Of a stretch of 39,160 nt of DNA, positions 19,625-28,859 are shown piece after piece. Location: positions 1 to 39,160 of the forward strand of contig JAHFPP010000005.1 in assembly GCA_023266675.1 (NCBI GenBank). Direction: 5' to 3'. The stretch's first letter is position 1. Every line of letters starts with the position of its first letter. The position numbers and the translations under genes were made by a program. This stretch comes from Candidatus Woesearchaeota archaeon. Its GTDB lineage: Archaea > Nanobdellota > Nanobdellia > Woesearchaeales > BM511. The notes under the pieces were generated by a model. The model had not been told where the DNA came from. It searched no databases and worked only from the letters and a program-made list of their open reading frames with translations.

Positions 19625-20149
19625 ATGCATCGAGACGGACCATTAAAAAACATATTCAAAGAAGACAATTGGGGAGATGTAGGCAAGGCTTCAACATTCA
19701 TGTACACGCGAAAGGCAGATGAAAGTTTTGACCCAAAAGAATACGAAAAACTGAAAGAAAAAGCCAGAGAAACGCCAGCGGTCAATGAATCCGTAAAAAA
19801 AGAGGAATCACCTCAATCAGCTCAAGCGTCATCACCAAAAGAAGATTCTGTGTCAAAAGAAGCAGTTATGAAATTAAAAGCTGAAAAAGACCAAGAAGTT
19901 GCTATGATTGTGCAGAAAATCAATGACCTGATTGCACGGCAAAACAAGATGGAAACAGCGCTTGACGAAGCAAATAACAAAGTTAAGGAACTAAGCAACC
20001 AGATAACCCTTTACCTGAAAAAACCTGAGCCATCAACTCAAAAGATTGAAAAAAGAGAGCCAGTTGACGTTCCTATTGACAGAAACAATGTTGCACCATC
20101 TGACGTAACAATTGAGAAAATGTTTAATTTCTCAAATAAGAAGTTTTAG
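19625..20149 (+). CDS. Hypothetical coiled-coil protein
   Basis: 174-aa ORF with charged helical region KLKAEKDQEVAMIVQKINDLIARQNKMETALDEANNKVKELSNQ. Confidence 0.6.
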   Translation: MHRDGPLKNIFKEDNWGDVGKASTFMYTRKADESFDPKEYEKLKEKARETPAVNESVKKEESPQSAQASSPKEDSVSKEAVMKLKAEKDQEVAMIVQKINDLIARQNKMETALDEANNKVKELSNQITLYLKKPEPSTQKIEKREPVDVPIDRNNVAPSDVTIEKMFNFSNKKF

Positions 20150-20255
20150 TTTTATTTTTTTATAATTTTTTTCTAATTGTTTTAAATGAATTCATTTATG
20201 AATTAGCTCTGTTCTTACTAACTTTTTTTTACTCAAAAAATTGTCGAACTAAATC

Positions 20256-20263
20256 TTTATAAA
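20256..20263 (+). promoter_or_regulatory. TATA box of feoA (TTTATAAA, 30 nt before ATG)
   Basis: Spacing to ATG20286 implies leaderless or near-leaderless transcription. Confidence 0.6.
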
Positions 20264-20285
20264 CCACTATCCACTACTTTATTGT

Positions 20286-20534
20286 ATGAAAGAAATCTGC
20301 CTGAAGCTTTCTGATATACCTGAAGGAAAGAAGGTGAAAATAGATTCTGTTGTATGCGGTGATAATGTAAAGCACAGGCTTTGCTCCCTTGGTGTTTTAA
20401 AGGGAAAAACCGTTGAGATGATAAAAAACGATTCAAGCGGGCCTATCATACTAAAAGTTCTTGACTCAAAACTTGCCGTAGGACGAGAGCAGGCTAAAAA
20501 CATATTCATTTGCAAATCAGGATTGAAAAAATGA
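20286..20534 (+). CDS. feoA: FeoA-domain protein
   Basis: Small SH3-like ORF ([51 protein letters not shown]) overlapping feoB. Confidence 0.85.
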   Translation: MKEICLKLSDIPEGKKVKIDSVVCGDNVKHRLCSLGVLKGKTVEMIKNDSSGPIILKVLDSKLAVGREQAKNIFICKSGLKK

Positions 20535-22555
20535 GAACTTTAAAGATTGCTCTGGCCGGAAATCCAAATTGCGGAAAAACAACGCTATTTAACACATTAA
20601 CTGGCGCAAATCAGCATGTAGGAAACTGGCCAGGAAAAACCATTGAGCAAAAGACAGGCAACTTTAATTTTAATGGTCGAAAGATAGAGCTTATAGACCT
20701 GCCAGGAACTTACAGTCTGACTTCATTCTCTGAAGAAGAGCAGATAACCATGGATTTTCTTATAAACGAAAAACCAGATATCACAATTAACATTGTTGAT
20801 GCAACAAATCTTGAGCGAAATCTGTTTCTTACTTTCGAGGTCCTTGAACATATATCAAGTGTTGTAATTCTGATAAACATGGATAAACTTGCAAAAGAAA
20901 AAGGAATAATCATCAATCCAAAAAGCATTGAAAGCAAGCTTGGCGTTCCTGTCAATGTATGCGACGCAAAAAATAAAGACGAATGTAGTGGATTCATGAA
21001 AAAAATGATTGCATACTCAGCTAAGAAAAAAAGAGAATCAAATCTAAAATTAAATTATGGAGACGAGCTTGAAGAGCACCTTTTAAAAGTTGAGGAGATA
21101 ATAAAAAACGACAAGATATCATTTCAAAATTATACGCCGCGGCTTCTTTCGGTAAAACTTTTACAAAACGACAAGTTAATCTCAAAAGAGGTTCTTAACC
21201 TTGACAATGCTTCAAATCTTAAGCGAGAGCTTGAAAAAATAAAAAGGCACTTGAGAAAAATATTTGGAAACGATTATGATACTGTGATGTCAGACAAAAA
21301 GCATGGTCTTGCCGCAGGTGTTGTAAAAGAGTCGCTTAAGCGGATAAATATTAACAGGGAGTCGAGGTCTGACAGGCTGGATAAGGTGTTGACAAATAAG
21401 TATGTTGGAATTCCAATTTTTCTTCTCATAATCTTCATTGTTTTTCAGATGACATTTACTTTTGCAAAGCCTTTTGTAGGATTAATCGAATTATGCGTGT
21501 CATTTTTTGCCAAAATCACGTCAGTATGGATTGCATCAACTCAGCTTCCTGCATGGGTTGGCTCACTAATATCTGATGGCATCATCGGCGGCGTTGGGTC
21601 AGTTATTGTGTTTTTGCCAAACATCTTCATAATGTTTTTCTTGATATCACTTCTTGAAGATTTTGGATACCTTGCAAGGGCAGCATTTATAATGGATGAG
21701 CTTATGCATAAAATAGGCCTTCATGGAAAATCATTTATTCCATTAATCCTCGGATTTGGATGCAACGTCCCTGCAATCATGTCTACAAGAAGCCTTGACA
21801 ACAAAAAAGATAAGCTGCTTACAATATTAATAATACCTTTCATGTCATGTTCTGCACGCCTTCCAGTCTACATTTTATTTGTCGGAGCATTTTTTATAAA
21901 GTATCAGGGACTGATTCTTTTCTCGCTTTACCTTTTAGGCATACTCCTTGCAATATCCTCGGGACTGTTATTCAAAAAATTTTTCTTCAAAAATGAGACC
22001 TCTGACTTAATCCTTGAGATACCTCCATACAGGCTTCCAACACTTAGCGGCGCAGTTATTCACACATGGGAACGTGGAAAACAGTTCATCTATAAAGCAG
22101 GAACACTGATACTATCTGCAAGCATTGTTGTATGGTTCTTCTCAAATCTTCCACTTGGAGTTGCATACGCATCAGAAGACAGTTTAATAGGGCAGATAGG
22201 AAAATTTGTTGCACCAATACTAGCACCTCTCGGGTTTGGTTTTTGGCAGGCAGCTGTAGCATTAATATTTGGTGTTGTCGCAAAAGAAGTTGTCGTCAGC
22301 ACTTTTGCCACGATTTATGGCGTCTCAGAAGGAAATTTGACAGGTGTTATCCATGGAATGTTCACGCCACTATCCGCGTACGCATTCATGGTTATGACTT
22401 TAATTTATATTCCTTGCGTTGCAACAATAACAACAATAAAGACTGAGACTGGTTCATGGATGATTGCACTCATGCTTGCAGCGTATACACTTACTCTTGG
22501 ATGGGTTTTTGCGTTAATAATATATAGAGGCGGACTATTGCTTGGGTTTGGATAA
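20531..22555 (+). CDS. feoB: Ferrous iron transport protein B
   Basis: [66 protein letters not shown] Cys motif, multi-TM. Confidence 0.95.
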   Translation: MRTLKIALAGNPNCGKTTLFNTLTGANQHVGNWPGKTIEQKTGNFNFNGRKIELIDLPGTYSLTSFSEEEQITMDFLINEKPDITINIVDATNLERNLFLTFEVLEHISSVVILINMDKLAKEKGIIINPKSIESKLGVPVNVCDAKNKDECSGFMKKMIAYSAKKKRESNLKLNYGDELEEHLLKVEEIIKNDKISFQNYTPRLLSVKLLQNDKLISKEVLNLDNASNLKRELEKIKRHLRKIFGNDYDTVMSDKKHGLAAGVVKESLKRININRESRSDRLDKVLTNKYVGIPIFLLIIFIVFQMTFTFAKPFVGLIELCVSFFAKITSVWIASTQLPAWVGSLISDGIIGGVGSVIVFLPNIFIMFFLISLLEDFGYLARAAFIMDELMHKIGLHGKSFIPLILGFGCNVPAIMSTRSLDNKKDKLLTILIIPFMSCSARLPVYILFVGAFFIKYQGLILFSLYLLGILLAISSGLLFKKFFFKNETSDLILEIPPYRLPTLSGAVIHTWERGKQFIYKAGTLILSASIVVWFFSNLPLGVAYASEDSLIGQIGKFVAPILAPLGFGFWQAAVALIFGVVAKEVVVSTFATIYGVSEGNLTGVIHGMFTPLSAYAFMVMTLIYIPCVATITTIKTETGSWMIALMLAAYTLTLGWVFALIIYRGGLLLGFG

Positions 22556-22557
22556 AA

Positions 22558-22698
22558 ATGATTGAAACAATACTATTTGTCTTTGTGGGAATATCTGGTA
22601 TGTACTTTCTTTACAAAATTATGAGAAAGGAAGTCGTTGAAGGCAAATGCAGTTCATGCACGGATTCAAAAAGCTGCAAGTCAAAAAAATGCAATTAA
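22558..22698 (+). CDS. FeoB-associated Cys-rich membrane protein (46 aa; not in ORF track)
   Basis: MIETILFVFVGISGMYFLYKIMRKEVVEGKCSSCTDSKSCKSKKCN, directly after feoB; TM helix followed by a Cys-rich tail. Confidence 0.8.
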   Translation: MIETILFVFVGISGMYFLYKIMRKEVVEGKCSSCTDSKSCKSKKCN

Positions 22699-22714
22699 TA
22701 AGAAAGGTGGTAAA

Positions 22715-22993
22715 ATGAAAAGAGTAAACGCATCGCATATACTTGTAAAAACCGAAGAAAGCGCTAGAGTTGCGCTTTATGACGTAAAAAACGGCAAGAA
22801 GTTTGAAGAAGTCGCTAAATCAGTTTCAATCTGCCCTTCAGGAAAAAAAGGCGGAAATCTTGGCTGGTTTGGTAAAGGACAGATGGTAAAAGAGTTTGAG
22901 ACAGCATGCTTTAATGGCAAAAAAGGAGAAATCATCGGTCCAGTAAAAACACAGTTCGGTTTTCATATAATAAAAATCGAAGATTCTGAATAA
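22715..22993 (+). CDS. Parvulin-type peptidyl-prolyl isomerase
   Basis: ASHILVKTEESA...CPSGKKGGNLGWFGKGQMVKEFETACF...GPVKTQFGFHIIKI. Start moved to ATG22715 (AGGTGG SD). Confidence 0.92.
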   Translation: MKRVNASHILVKTEESARVALYDVKNGKKFEEVAKSVSICPSGKKGGNLGWFGKGQMVKEFETACFNGKKGEIIGPVKTQFGFHIIKIEDSE

Positions 22994-23193
22994 TACCTTT
23001 ATCTTTTGTTTTTTTAGTTAATTTTATAACGATAAAATATGAACCTATCAGAAGTATCAAACTAATTAAATCAATAGTGTCAAAGACAACACTTGTAAAT
23101 AACACCATTATTCATATAATAATTTACCATTATAATTTATATATAAGTATTAGATAATTAATAATTAAAGTTATTTTTTGAACGGGGGTTTAA

Positions 23194-24438
23194 ATGAGGT
23201 TTAACTTTAAGACTCTGGTCTTTATCATATTCTTAATATCCCTATTGCCGTTAACTTTAGCTATAGAAACTGCTCTTACTTTTGATGGTAATGGCAATTT
23301 AGAAAGTGGAGATGGATATTTTCGTGTTTATAATGGACTTAACCAGTTATCGAAGATATATACTGGCTCAAATGCTAGTGGAACACTTCTTTATGAATAT
23401 ACTTTTGACCCTACAGAAGATAGAGTTGCAATTAAGCATGATTATGTCAAAAATCGAACTATCTATTATTTTGATAAAGAGTATATGAGACTAGTTAATT
23501 CTTCGGGAACATTCAATTTTGAATTTGCTTATTTTGAAGGTCAGTTAATAGCACAAATCAATCCAGATGGTTCAAAATATTTCTTTATACTTGATCAGAA
23601 AGGTTCAATAGTTGGAGTTACGGATGAAAATGGGGCGTTAGTCGAAAATAAAAGTTACGACCCCTACGGAAATTCAGTTGATGGGATGACAATAACACCT
23701 TATGGCTATGAGGGAAAAGAACATGATTCAGTAGTGGGTGATATTGATTTTAAAGCGAGAAGATATAACCCTAACTTAGCTATGTTTGAACAGCCTGATA
23801 CCTTGATACAAAATGTTTATGACCCACAGAGTTTGAATAGGTATAGTTTTGAAAGAAATAATCCAATAAAAAATATAGACCCGACAGGACACGAAATTGC
23901 ATTACCTTTTGGTGACGCTTTTGGAGATTTATTCAAATTTCCAGTTGAAAATCCATATATTAATCCTTACAATCCACCAGTTGACGTACCAGTCGGTATT
24001 AATGTTGAGCAAAGCGATAAAGCGAGTGATGTTGGGTGGAGTGATTGGACAAAGAAAGATGTTTTCGGAGACGGAAGAGAGAAGTGGTTTAGGGAGAATG
24101 ATAATGAATTTGAAACTTGGGAAGAGAATGACCCACATCAAGGTATGCCATATCGACATATTAACGACCGAATTTATGATAAGAATAAACTAAAACAGGT
24201 TGAAGAATGGAAAAAAAGTGGTCGAGTTGGGCCAAAACCCAACTCAGATCCGATCAATGGTCCTGATGACCACCATGAAGCCGATCCTAACAATCATGAT
24301 CCAACCTCTTATAGATCTGGAAAATCAAAAACCTCACCGATATTCAGTTTTTTCTCTTACATCATAACAACAGCAAAAAAAGAAATTATTATAAGAACTA
24401 ATACTGGTGATGGATATAAAGATATGAAAATTTATTAG
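23194..24438 (+). CDS. Secreted mini-RHS-repeat protein with RHS-associated core and variable C-terminal domain
   Basis: Signal peptide MRFNFKTLVFIIFLISLLPLTLA; YD-repeat-like SYDPYGNSV; RHS core YGYEGKEHDSVVGDIDFKARRYNPNLAMFEQPDTLIQNVYDPQSLNRYSFERNNPIKNIDPTGH. Confidence 0.88.
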   Translation: MRFNFKTLVFIIFLISLLPLTLAIETALTFDGNGNLESGDGYFRVYNGLNQLSKIYTGSNASGTLLYEYTFDPTEDRVAIKHDYVKNRTIYYFDKEYMRLVNSSGTFNFEFAYFEGQLIAQINPDGSKYFFILDQKGSIVGVTDENGALVENKSYDPYGNSVDGMTITPYGYEGKEHDSVVGDIDFKARRYNPNLAMFEQPDTLIQNVYDPQSLNRYSFERNNPIKNIDPTGHEIALPFGDAFGDLFKFPVENPYINPYNPPVDVPVGINVEQSDKASDVGWSDWTKKDVFGDGREKWFRENDNEFETWEENDPHQGMPYRHINDRIYDKNKLKQVEEWKKSGRVGPKPNSDPINGPDDHHEADPNNHDPTSYRSGKSKTSPIFSFFSYIITTAKKEIIIRTNTGDGYKDMKIY

Positions 24439-24458
24439 AATATTTGAGAGGTTAACTA

Positions 24459-24791
24459 ATGGATAAAGAATTAGACATTGATGAAAATCACAAATTTCAT
24501 GATTCAATAATTTATGAGATTAAAAAAACAGATAATGAGTTGGAAATAGTAATTCACATAGACACTTACTGGTTTCAAGGTAAGAAAAATGGTAAATTAA
24601 CATTAAAAAATGCTAAATTCGATGAATCAATAATTAAATATGTAGATGATAAGTATCCTTTTGATAATCTTGATCGATTGACTCACATAAAAGTACATAA
24701 CGAGCATATATTTGAAATCGTTTTTCAATCAAACCAAGAAAAGATTTGGAAGATAACTGCTGATTCTTTTACCTTCGAAAGGTATGATTAA
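24459..24791 (+). CDS. Small acidic hypothetical protein, candidate immunity protein
   Basis: 110-aa ORF 20 bp after the RHS gene; starts MDKELDIDENHKFHDSIIYEI...ELEIVIHIDTYW. Confidence 0.6.
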   Translation: MDKELDIDENHKFHDSIIYEIKKTDNELEIVIHIDTYWFQGKKNGKLTLKNAKFDESIIKYVDDKYPFDNLDRLTHIKVHNEHIFEIVFQSNQEKIWKITADSFTFERYD

Positions 24792-24792
24792 A

Positions 24793-25347
24793 ATGGCAAA
24801 GAAAAGTAATACAAGAAATAAGGGTATAATTTCAAAATATCTGTTTTGGATAATCGTTTTAGTGGTTATAACTCTTATCGGTAATTGGTTTCTTTTTTAC
24901 TACTTTACCCACATTCCAATTCCTAAAGTGCCAAATCCTGTTAAATTAAAATGTAGTACTGCGTGTATTAAATATACAGAATATTTAGATTATAGAGTTG
25001 AGATTGGAAGTTTAACATATAATTGTTTTTGCACTTTAAGAACAGGAGAGAAAATAGAAACGGCTCATTTCCCAATAAATTATAATTATAATAAACCTAT
25101 CTTTATTTTCAAAATCGGATTTGAAAACGGGAATATAATAAACTCCACTATGGCTGGAAAACCATACTATATCAAATTTGTTGAAACTAATAAATATCCT
25201 GCAACACTACTTGCGATGGTTAATGGTGAATTAACAAATAAAATTGCAGAAGGAAACACCTATACCTTAAAAGATGGTTCTAAACTAGGATTTATCAGAT
25301 ATACAACAGAAAGCAACATATTTGAAGGATATATAATCCAAAAATAA
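24793..25347 (+). CDS. Hypothetical protein with one N-terminal TM helix, RHS-cassette associated
   Basis: Start within a few bp of the preceding stop (ATG24784 overlaps it; ATG24793 preferred); TM YLFWIIVLVVITLIGNWFLFYYF then a soluble domain with Cys. Confidence 0.6.
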   Translation: MAKKSNTRNKGIISKYLFWIIVLVVITLIGNWFLFYYFTHIPIPKVPNPVKLKCSTACIKYTEYLDYRVEIGSLTYNCFCTLRTGEKIETAHFPINYNYNKPIFIFKIGFENGNIINSTMAGKPYYIKFVETNKYPATLLAMVNGELTNKIAEGNTYTLKDGSKLGFIRYTTESNIFEGYIIQK

Positions 25348-25396
25348 AGAAACTGTTGTTAAGTATCAATATCTCATTCAGGTAACAGTGGAATGA

Positions 25397-26269
25397 CTAC
25401 CTCTTCTCATGTTTTACAAATGCTTTGCCCATGACTTCATCAGTAAATCCTTTTGGAATTTTTCCTTTCTCCGCGTAGACATAAAGCGCTGTGCTGTAAA
25501 TATTGTTTGCTAGCGCAAAGAAAACGCCAACAGCGACAAAATATACAACAACTAGCAATACTGACATTATAATTGCAATAGGGCCAAATACGGCGCTTGT
25601 AAACAGCAGCATTATTCCGATAATAACACCAAGTACAAAGAATATCATTTCCATAACTCCAAATCCAAACATTCTTATTAGGTTCTCTCCCCACGTTTTT
25701 TTGAAACTCTTTGCAGAATTTTTAATAGCATCAATAGGTCCGTAACCGTGATATACCATTCCAGGAACAACAAATATTGTTATCATACTCCAGGCAGCGC
25801 CAAGAAGTGAGTTGACTATCCTGATTATTAGTTCTCCAATTCCGCCCATCCTTTCGGCAATATTATTTATTATTCGAAGTATCAGTCCAACTACTGCTGA
25901 AACTATGCTCCAGTAAAATATCAAATGAATTTTTGTGAATGCAAACTTTATAGTCTCGCTAAAAGTTGCGTTTCCACCTTCAAACCGTTTTTTAGCAGTA
26001 TACACAACGCAGACATTGAAGAATGTTGCAATGAATGCAAGCCCTAAATAAATTATGAATATTAAGACAAAACTTGTCATACCAAAAAACAATGGCATTC
26101 TGTCTTGGCCAACAAATGATAATAACATAGGAAAAATCATAGCTAATATGAATAATAATGAGAATACTCCTGCAAGGATTGGAAAAGCAATTAATTCCTT
26201 GTCTTGCCTAATAACCTCTAACGTTAACTTTGTCAGATTCCAACTTCTTTTAAATTCTCCAGCCATCAA
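25397..26269 (-). CDS. Multi-TM membrane protein (DUF6159-like)
   Basis: FKRSWNLTKLTLEVIRQDKELIAFPILAGVFSLLF N-terminus and about six hydrophobic segments. Confidence 0.65.
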   Translation of the reverse strand: MMAGEFKRSWNLTKLTLEVIRQDKELIAFPILAGVFSLLFILAMIFPMLLSFVGQDRMPLFFGMTSFVLIFIIYLGLAFIATFFNVCVVYTAKKRFEGGNATFSETIKFAFTKIHLIFYWSIVSAVVGLILRIINNIAERMGGIGELIIRIVNSLLGAAWSMITIFVVPGMVYHGYGPIDAIKNSAKSFKKTWGENLIRMFGFGVMEMIFFVLGVIIGIMLLFTSAVFGPIAIIMSVLLVVVYFVAVGVFFALANNIYSTALYVYAEKGKIPKGFTDEVMGKAFVKHEKR

Positions 26270-26340
26270 TAATCACCTTGATTTCTAAGATAATTGTTTT
26301 ATTTAAAAATATTGCTCTTAATTAAATCTAAAAGTCAGTA

Positions 26341-27492
26341 CTAGAACGGAATTCTAAATTGGTAATCTCTAAGGTTGCCGTCTCGTGATTTGTATGAGAC
26401 AAGCGTTGCATCGTGACCTAAAAGCGGAACTGCCTTTTGGAGTCCGATTTCTATCTCTGCATTGTTCAAAGGATATAACTTCGCTTTTTCTTGATTTTTG
26501 GTTTCCTTAGTATAAACTAATGTTTGATATCTCATTATTTCATGAATATCTACAAGAAGTTGTGCAGGCATTGGAATAATTGACATTTCCAATGGAACTT
26601 TATTTCTAACTTTTGATCTTGGGTTTGAAAAATGGTCAAGTGTCAAGTAATAACCCGCTATGTCATGTGCATCCCAATTGAATAATTTTGAATTTTCTTT
26701 TCCGTAATCCCAGGTGAATCTATCGCGATGTTGAACATCAGTACATAAATGGTTTGAAATTAATGACATCGAAAGAGCATATTTTGAATCATCATTTATT
26801 ACAGGTATCCCGTATAAATTGAATTTATAATTCTCTCTGTGTGGAATTCTTGAAGGGACAGTAACTCTAGCTATCGCTCCTTCAATATCTACTCTCTTCG
26901 CATCTTGGTATAACTCAATTTTAACAGGGAATCCTTGACGCATGATATAACCATATAGTTTTGTGCCTTCAATTATCTCATTTAAATGAAACTTTCTTTT
27001 TCTTCCGTCATTTCCAAAAATAGGCATGTATGAAACTGCAGCGCGAGGACCTGAAACTTGACTGAATCTTTCTTTTAACAGGTCTCTTGGGATTTTTCCG
27101 GTGTCTCTCATTGCCTTAACAGCTTCATCTTTACTGTGGAATCTTGGGAAATAGATTTCCTCGCCGTGCTTCATAAATTTTCTGCTTGCAGCGCTTCTTG
27201 TAAAATAAATTCTCTCTTCATCCAATCCACTTTTATTATCTGATTCATCATCCTCATTTACTCTTTTCTTTTTATTCACTTTATAACTGGTATATTCTTC
27301 AGGAACTAAATACTGTTCTTTTGCATCAATAATTATTAGTACATCTCTTGGAAGAATTAGCTTTCCAAACGAGTCTTGTCTTGATGCAAGTTCTACGGCT
27401 TCATCAATACTCTTTACAATAACTCTTTCAGGCTTGCCTTCACTAATCTCTCTGGCTTTCGGTTTGTGGAATATCTGTTCTTTGTTTGACAT
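26341..27492 (-). CDS. Hypothetical protein
   Basis: 383-aa uninterrupted ORF; no family recognised. Confidence 0.6.
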   Translation of the reverse strand: MSNKEQIFHKPKAREISEGKPERVIVKSIDEAVELASRQDSFGKLILPRDVLIIIDAKEQYLVPEEYTSYKVNKKKRVNEDDESDNKSGLDEERIYFTRSAASRKFMKHGEEIYFPRFHSKDEAVKAMRDTGKIPRDLLKERFSQVSGPRAAVSYMPIFGNDGRKRKFHLNEIIEGTKLYGYIMRQGFPVKIELYQDAKRVDIEGAIARVTVPSRIPHRENYKFNLYGIPVINDDSKYALSMSLISNHLCTDVQHRDRFTWDYGKENSKLFNWDAHDIAGYYLTLDHFSNPRSKVRNKVPLEMSIIPMPAQLLVDIHEIMRYQTLVYTKETKNQEKAKLYPLNNAEIEIGLQKAVPLLGHDATLVSYKSRDGNLRDYQFRIPF

Positions 27493-27604
27493 ATGTATTC
27501 AACTCTTAATAGCGAGTCATACACAATATATAAATTCTTCTTTACTAAAAAGTGATTACCTAATTATAATTAGAAGCAGAAAATAAATAATTAAAATAAT
27601 AAAT

Positions 27605-27784
27605 AAATGAGCCAGAAGTTGATTGTCACCGACCTTTTTAATAAAAAGCTCGAGCAAAAACAGGAAGAATTGAAAAAATGAGCCAGAAGTTGATTGTCAC
27701 TAAACTTTTACAAAAGTTTAATCAAAAGAGGATTGATTTTTAAAACAAAATCAATTTTTTTAAAAATAATAAATGAGCCAGAAG
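27605..27784. repeat. Three copies of AAATGAGCCAGAAG: two 25-bp units (27605-27629, 27676-27700) plus the tRNA-Arg 3' end (27771-27784)
   Basis: AAATGAGCCAGAAGTTGATTGTCAC occurs twice; its first 14 nt equal the tRNA acceptor 3' end and flank. Hairpins CTTTTT-AAT-AAAAAG and TAAACTTTT-AC-AAAAGTTTA adjoin the copies. Confidence 0.85.
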
Positions 27785-27867
27785 GGATTTGAACCCTCGT
27801 CAACCGGTAGCTTCGCAAATATTTTGCACCGAAGCCGGCCGCACTATCCAGGTTATGCTACAGGCCC
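27774..27867 (-). tRNA. tRNA-Arg(UCG) with 20-nt BHB intron
   Basis: Minus strand GGGCCTGTAGCATAACCTGGATAGTGCGGCCGGCTTCGG^TGCAAAATATTTGCGAAGCT^ACCGGTTGACGAGGGTTCAAATCCCTTCTGGCTCA. Intron after position 37; CTTC/GAAG 4-bp helix between two 3-nt bulges. One U-U mismatch in the acceptor stem. Confidence 0.88.
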
Positions 27868-27906
27868 ACTGATATTCTTATTAAAAATTCGCCGTACTTA
27901 AAAAGC

Positions 27907-28743
27907 TTATGGCTCAATCATTCTGTCTTTGGAAGTTTCTTCCCGTCCAATGTACTTGTTTACGTTGTCAACATATTTCTGGTTAGTTTCAAACTTTCGT
28001 GAAAGTTCAAGAAATTCTTCTCTTAACTTATTAATATCTGGAACTTCTTTTCCTTTCATCATGTTGAATATCGCAGGATTTGTTACGGCAGCTCGCCCAA
28101 TCATTGCCCCTTTGACTCCAATCTCTTTTAGCCTTTGTATATCCTCTTTTGTTTTTACGTCTCCATTTGCAATAATCATTTTCCCTGTTTTCACACAATC
28201 AGTATATGCACTCCAGTCTGCTTTTTCAGAATACTTCTCTCCTCCGTGTCTTGCGTGCACTACATAGAAATCAGCTTCAACGTTGTTTATAAGATTCAAA
28301 TATACTTTTTTTTCTTTCTCAAACCTATTCATTCCAAGGCGCATTTTAAGGCTCACGTTGTATCCGTGGTCTTTGACGATATTTGTAAGCGTTTTTATCT
28401 TGTTTGTCCTCTTTATAAGTGCGCAGCCCTGCCCTGTGTTTATTATCTTTGGGCTAGGGCACCCAAGGTTAAAGTTAAATCCTGTAAACCCTTTACCGTT
28501 TGGCGAGAAATCTTTTAGGAATTTTTTTAAAACATCATCTTTAGAAACGAGTATCTGTATCTGCGTTGGCGTATCATTATCAACTGTCAGGCGCGCCCAT
28601 GTGGACTTGTTGTTTCGTGTGAGTCCTGCAACTCTTACCATCTCAGTGAACGTCAGGTCTGCTCCGTATTTGTAGCATAGTGCTCTGAATGCCTGGCAGG
28701 AGTAATCTTCAAGCGGCGCAACCATGTACTTAAAATCCGTCAT
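27907..28743 (-). CDS. tRNA-dihydrouridine synthase family protein
   Basis: YMVAPLEDYSCQAFRALCYKYGADLTFTEMV, FNLGCPSPKIINTGQGCAL, ANGDVKTKEDIQRLKEIGVKGAMIGRAAVTNPAIF. Confidence 0.9.
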   Translation of the reverse strand: MTDFKYMVAPLEDYSCQAFRALCYKYGADLTFTEMVRVAGLTRNNKSTWARLTVDNDTPTQIQILVSKDDVLKKFLKDFSPNGKGFTGFNFNLGCPSPKIINTGQGCALIKRTNKIKTLTNIVKDHGYNVSLKMRLGMNRFEKEKKVYLNLINNVEADFYVVHARHGGEKYSEKADWSAYTDCVKTGKMIIANGDVKTKEDIQRLKEIGVKGAMIGRAAVTNPAIFNMMKGKEVPDINKLREEFLELSRKFETNQKYVDNVNKYIGREETSKDRMIEP

Positions 28744-28829
28744 AAAACTCTAAAACTTTCTTTTTTTTAAAAAACTTTGCTAATAAAATTTATATATTTT
28801 GTATCTTATTAGTAGTAATAACAGTAAAA

Positions 28830-28837
28830 TTTATAAA
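28830..28837 (+). promoter_or_regulatory. TATA box (TTTATAAA, 30 nt before ATG28860)
   Basis: Same spacing as at other gene starts in this window. Confidence 0.6.
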
Positions 28838-28859
28838 CCATAACTAATTCTTCATCATT

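Noticed and set aside
22132-22446. 104-aa + strand ORF within feoB
   Set aside because: Alternative frame of feoB; composition (Cys/Arg/Trp/Asn rich) is not protein-like.
23897-24193. 98-aa ORF in an alternative frame of the RHS gene
   Set aside because: No start context, overlaps the RHS C-terminal domain, which is intact in its own frame.
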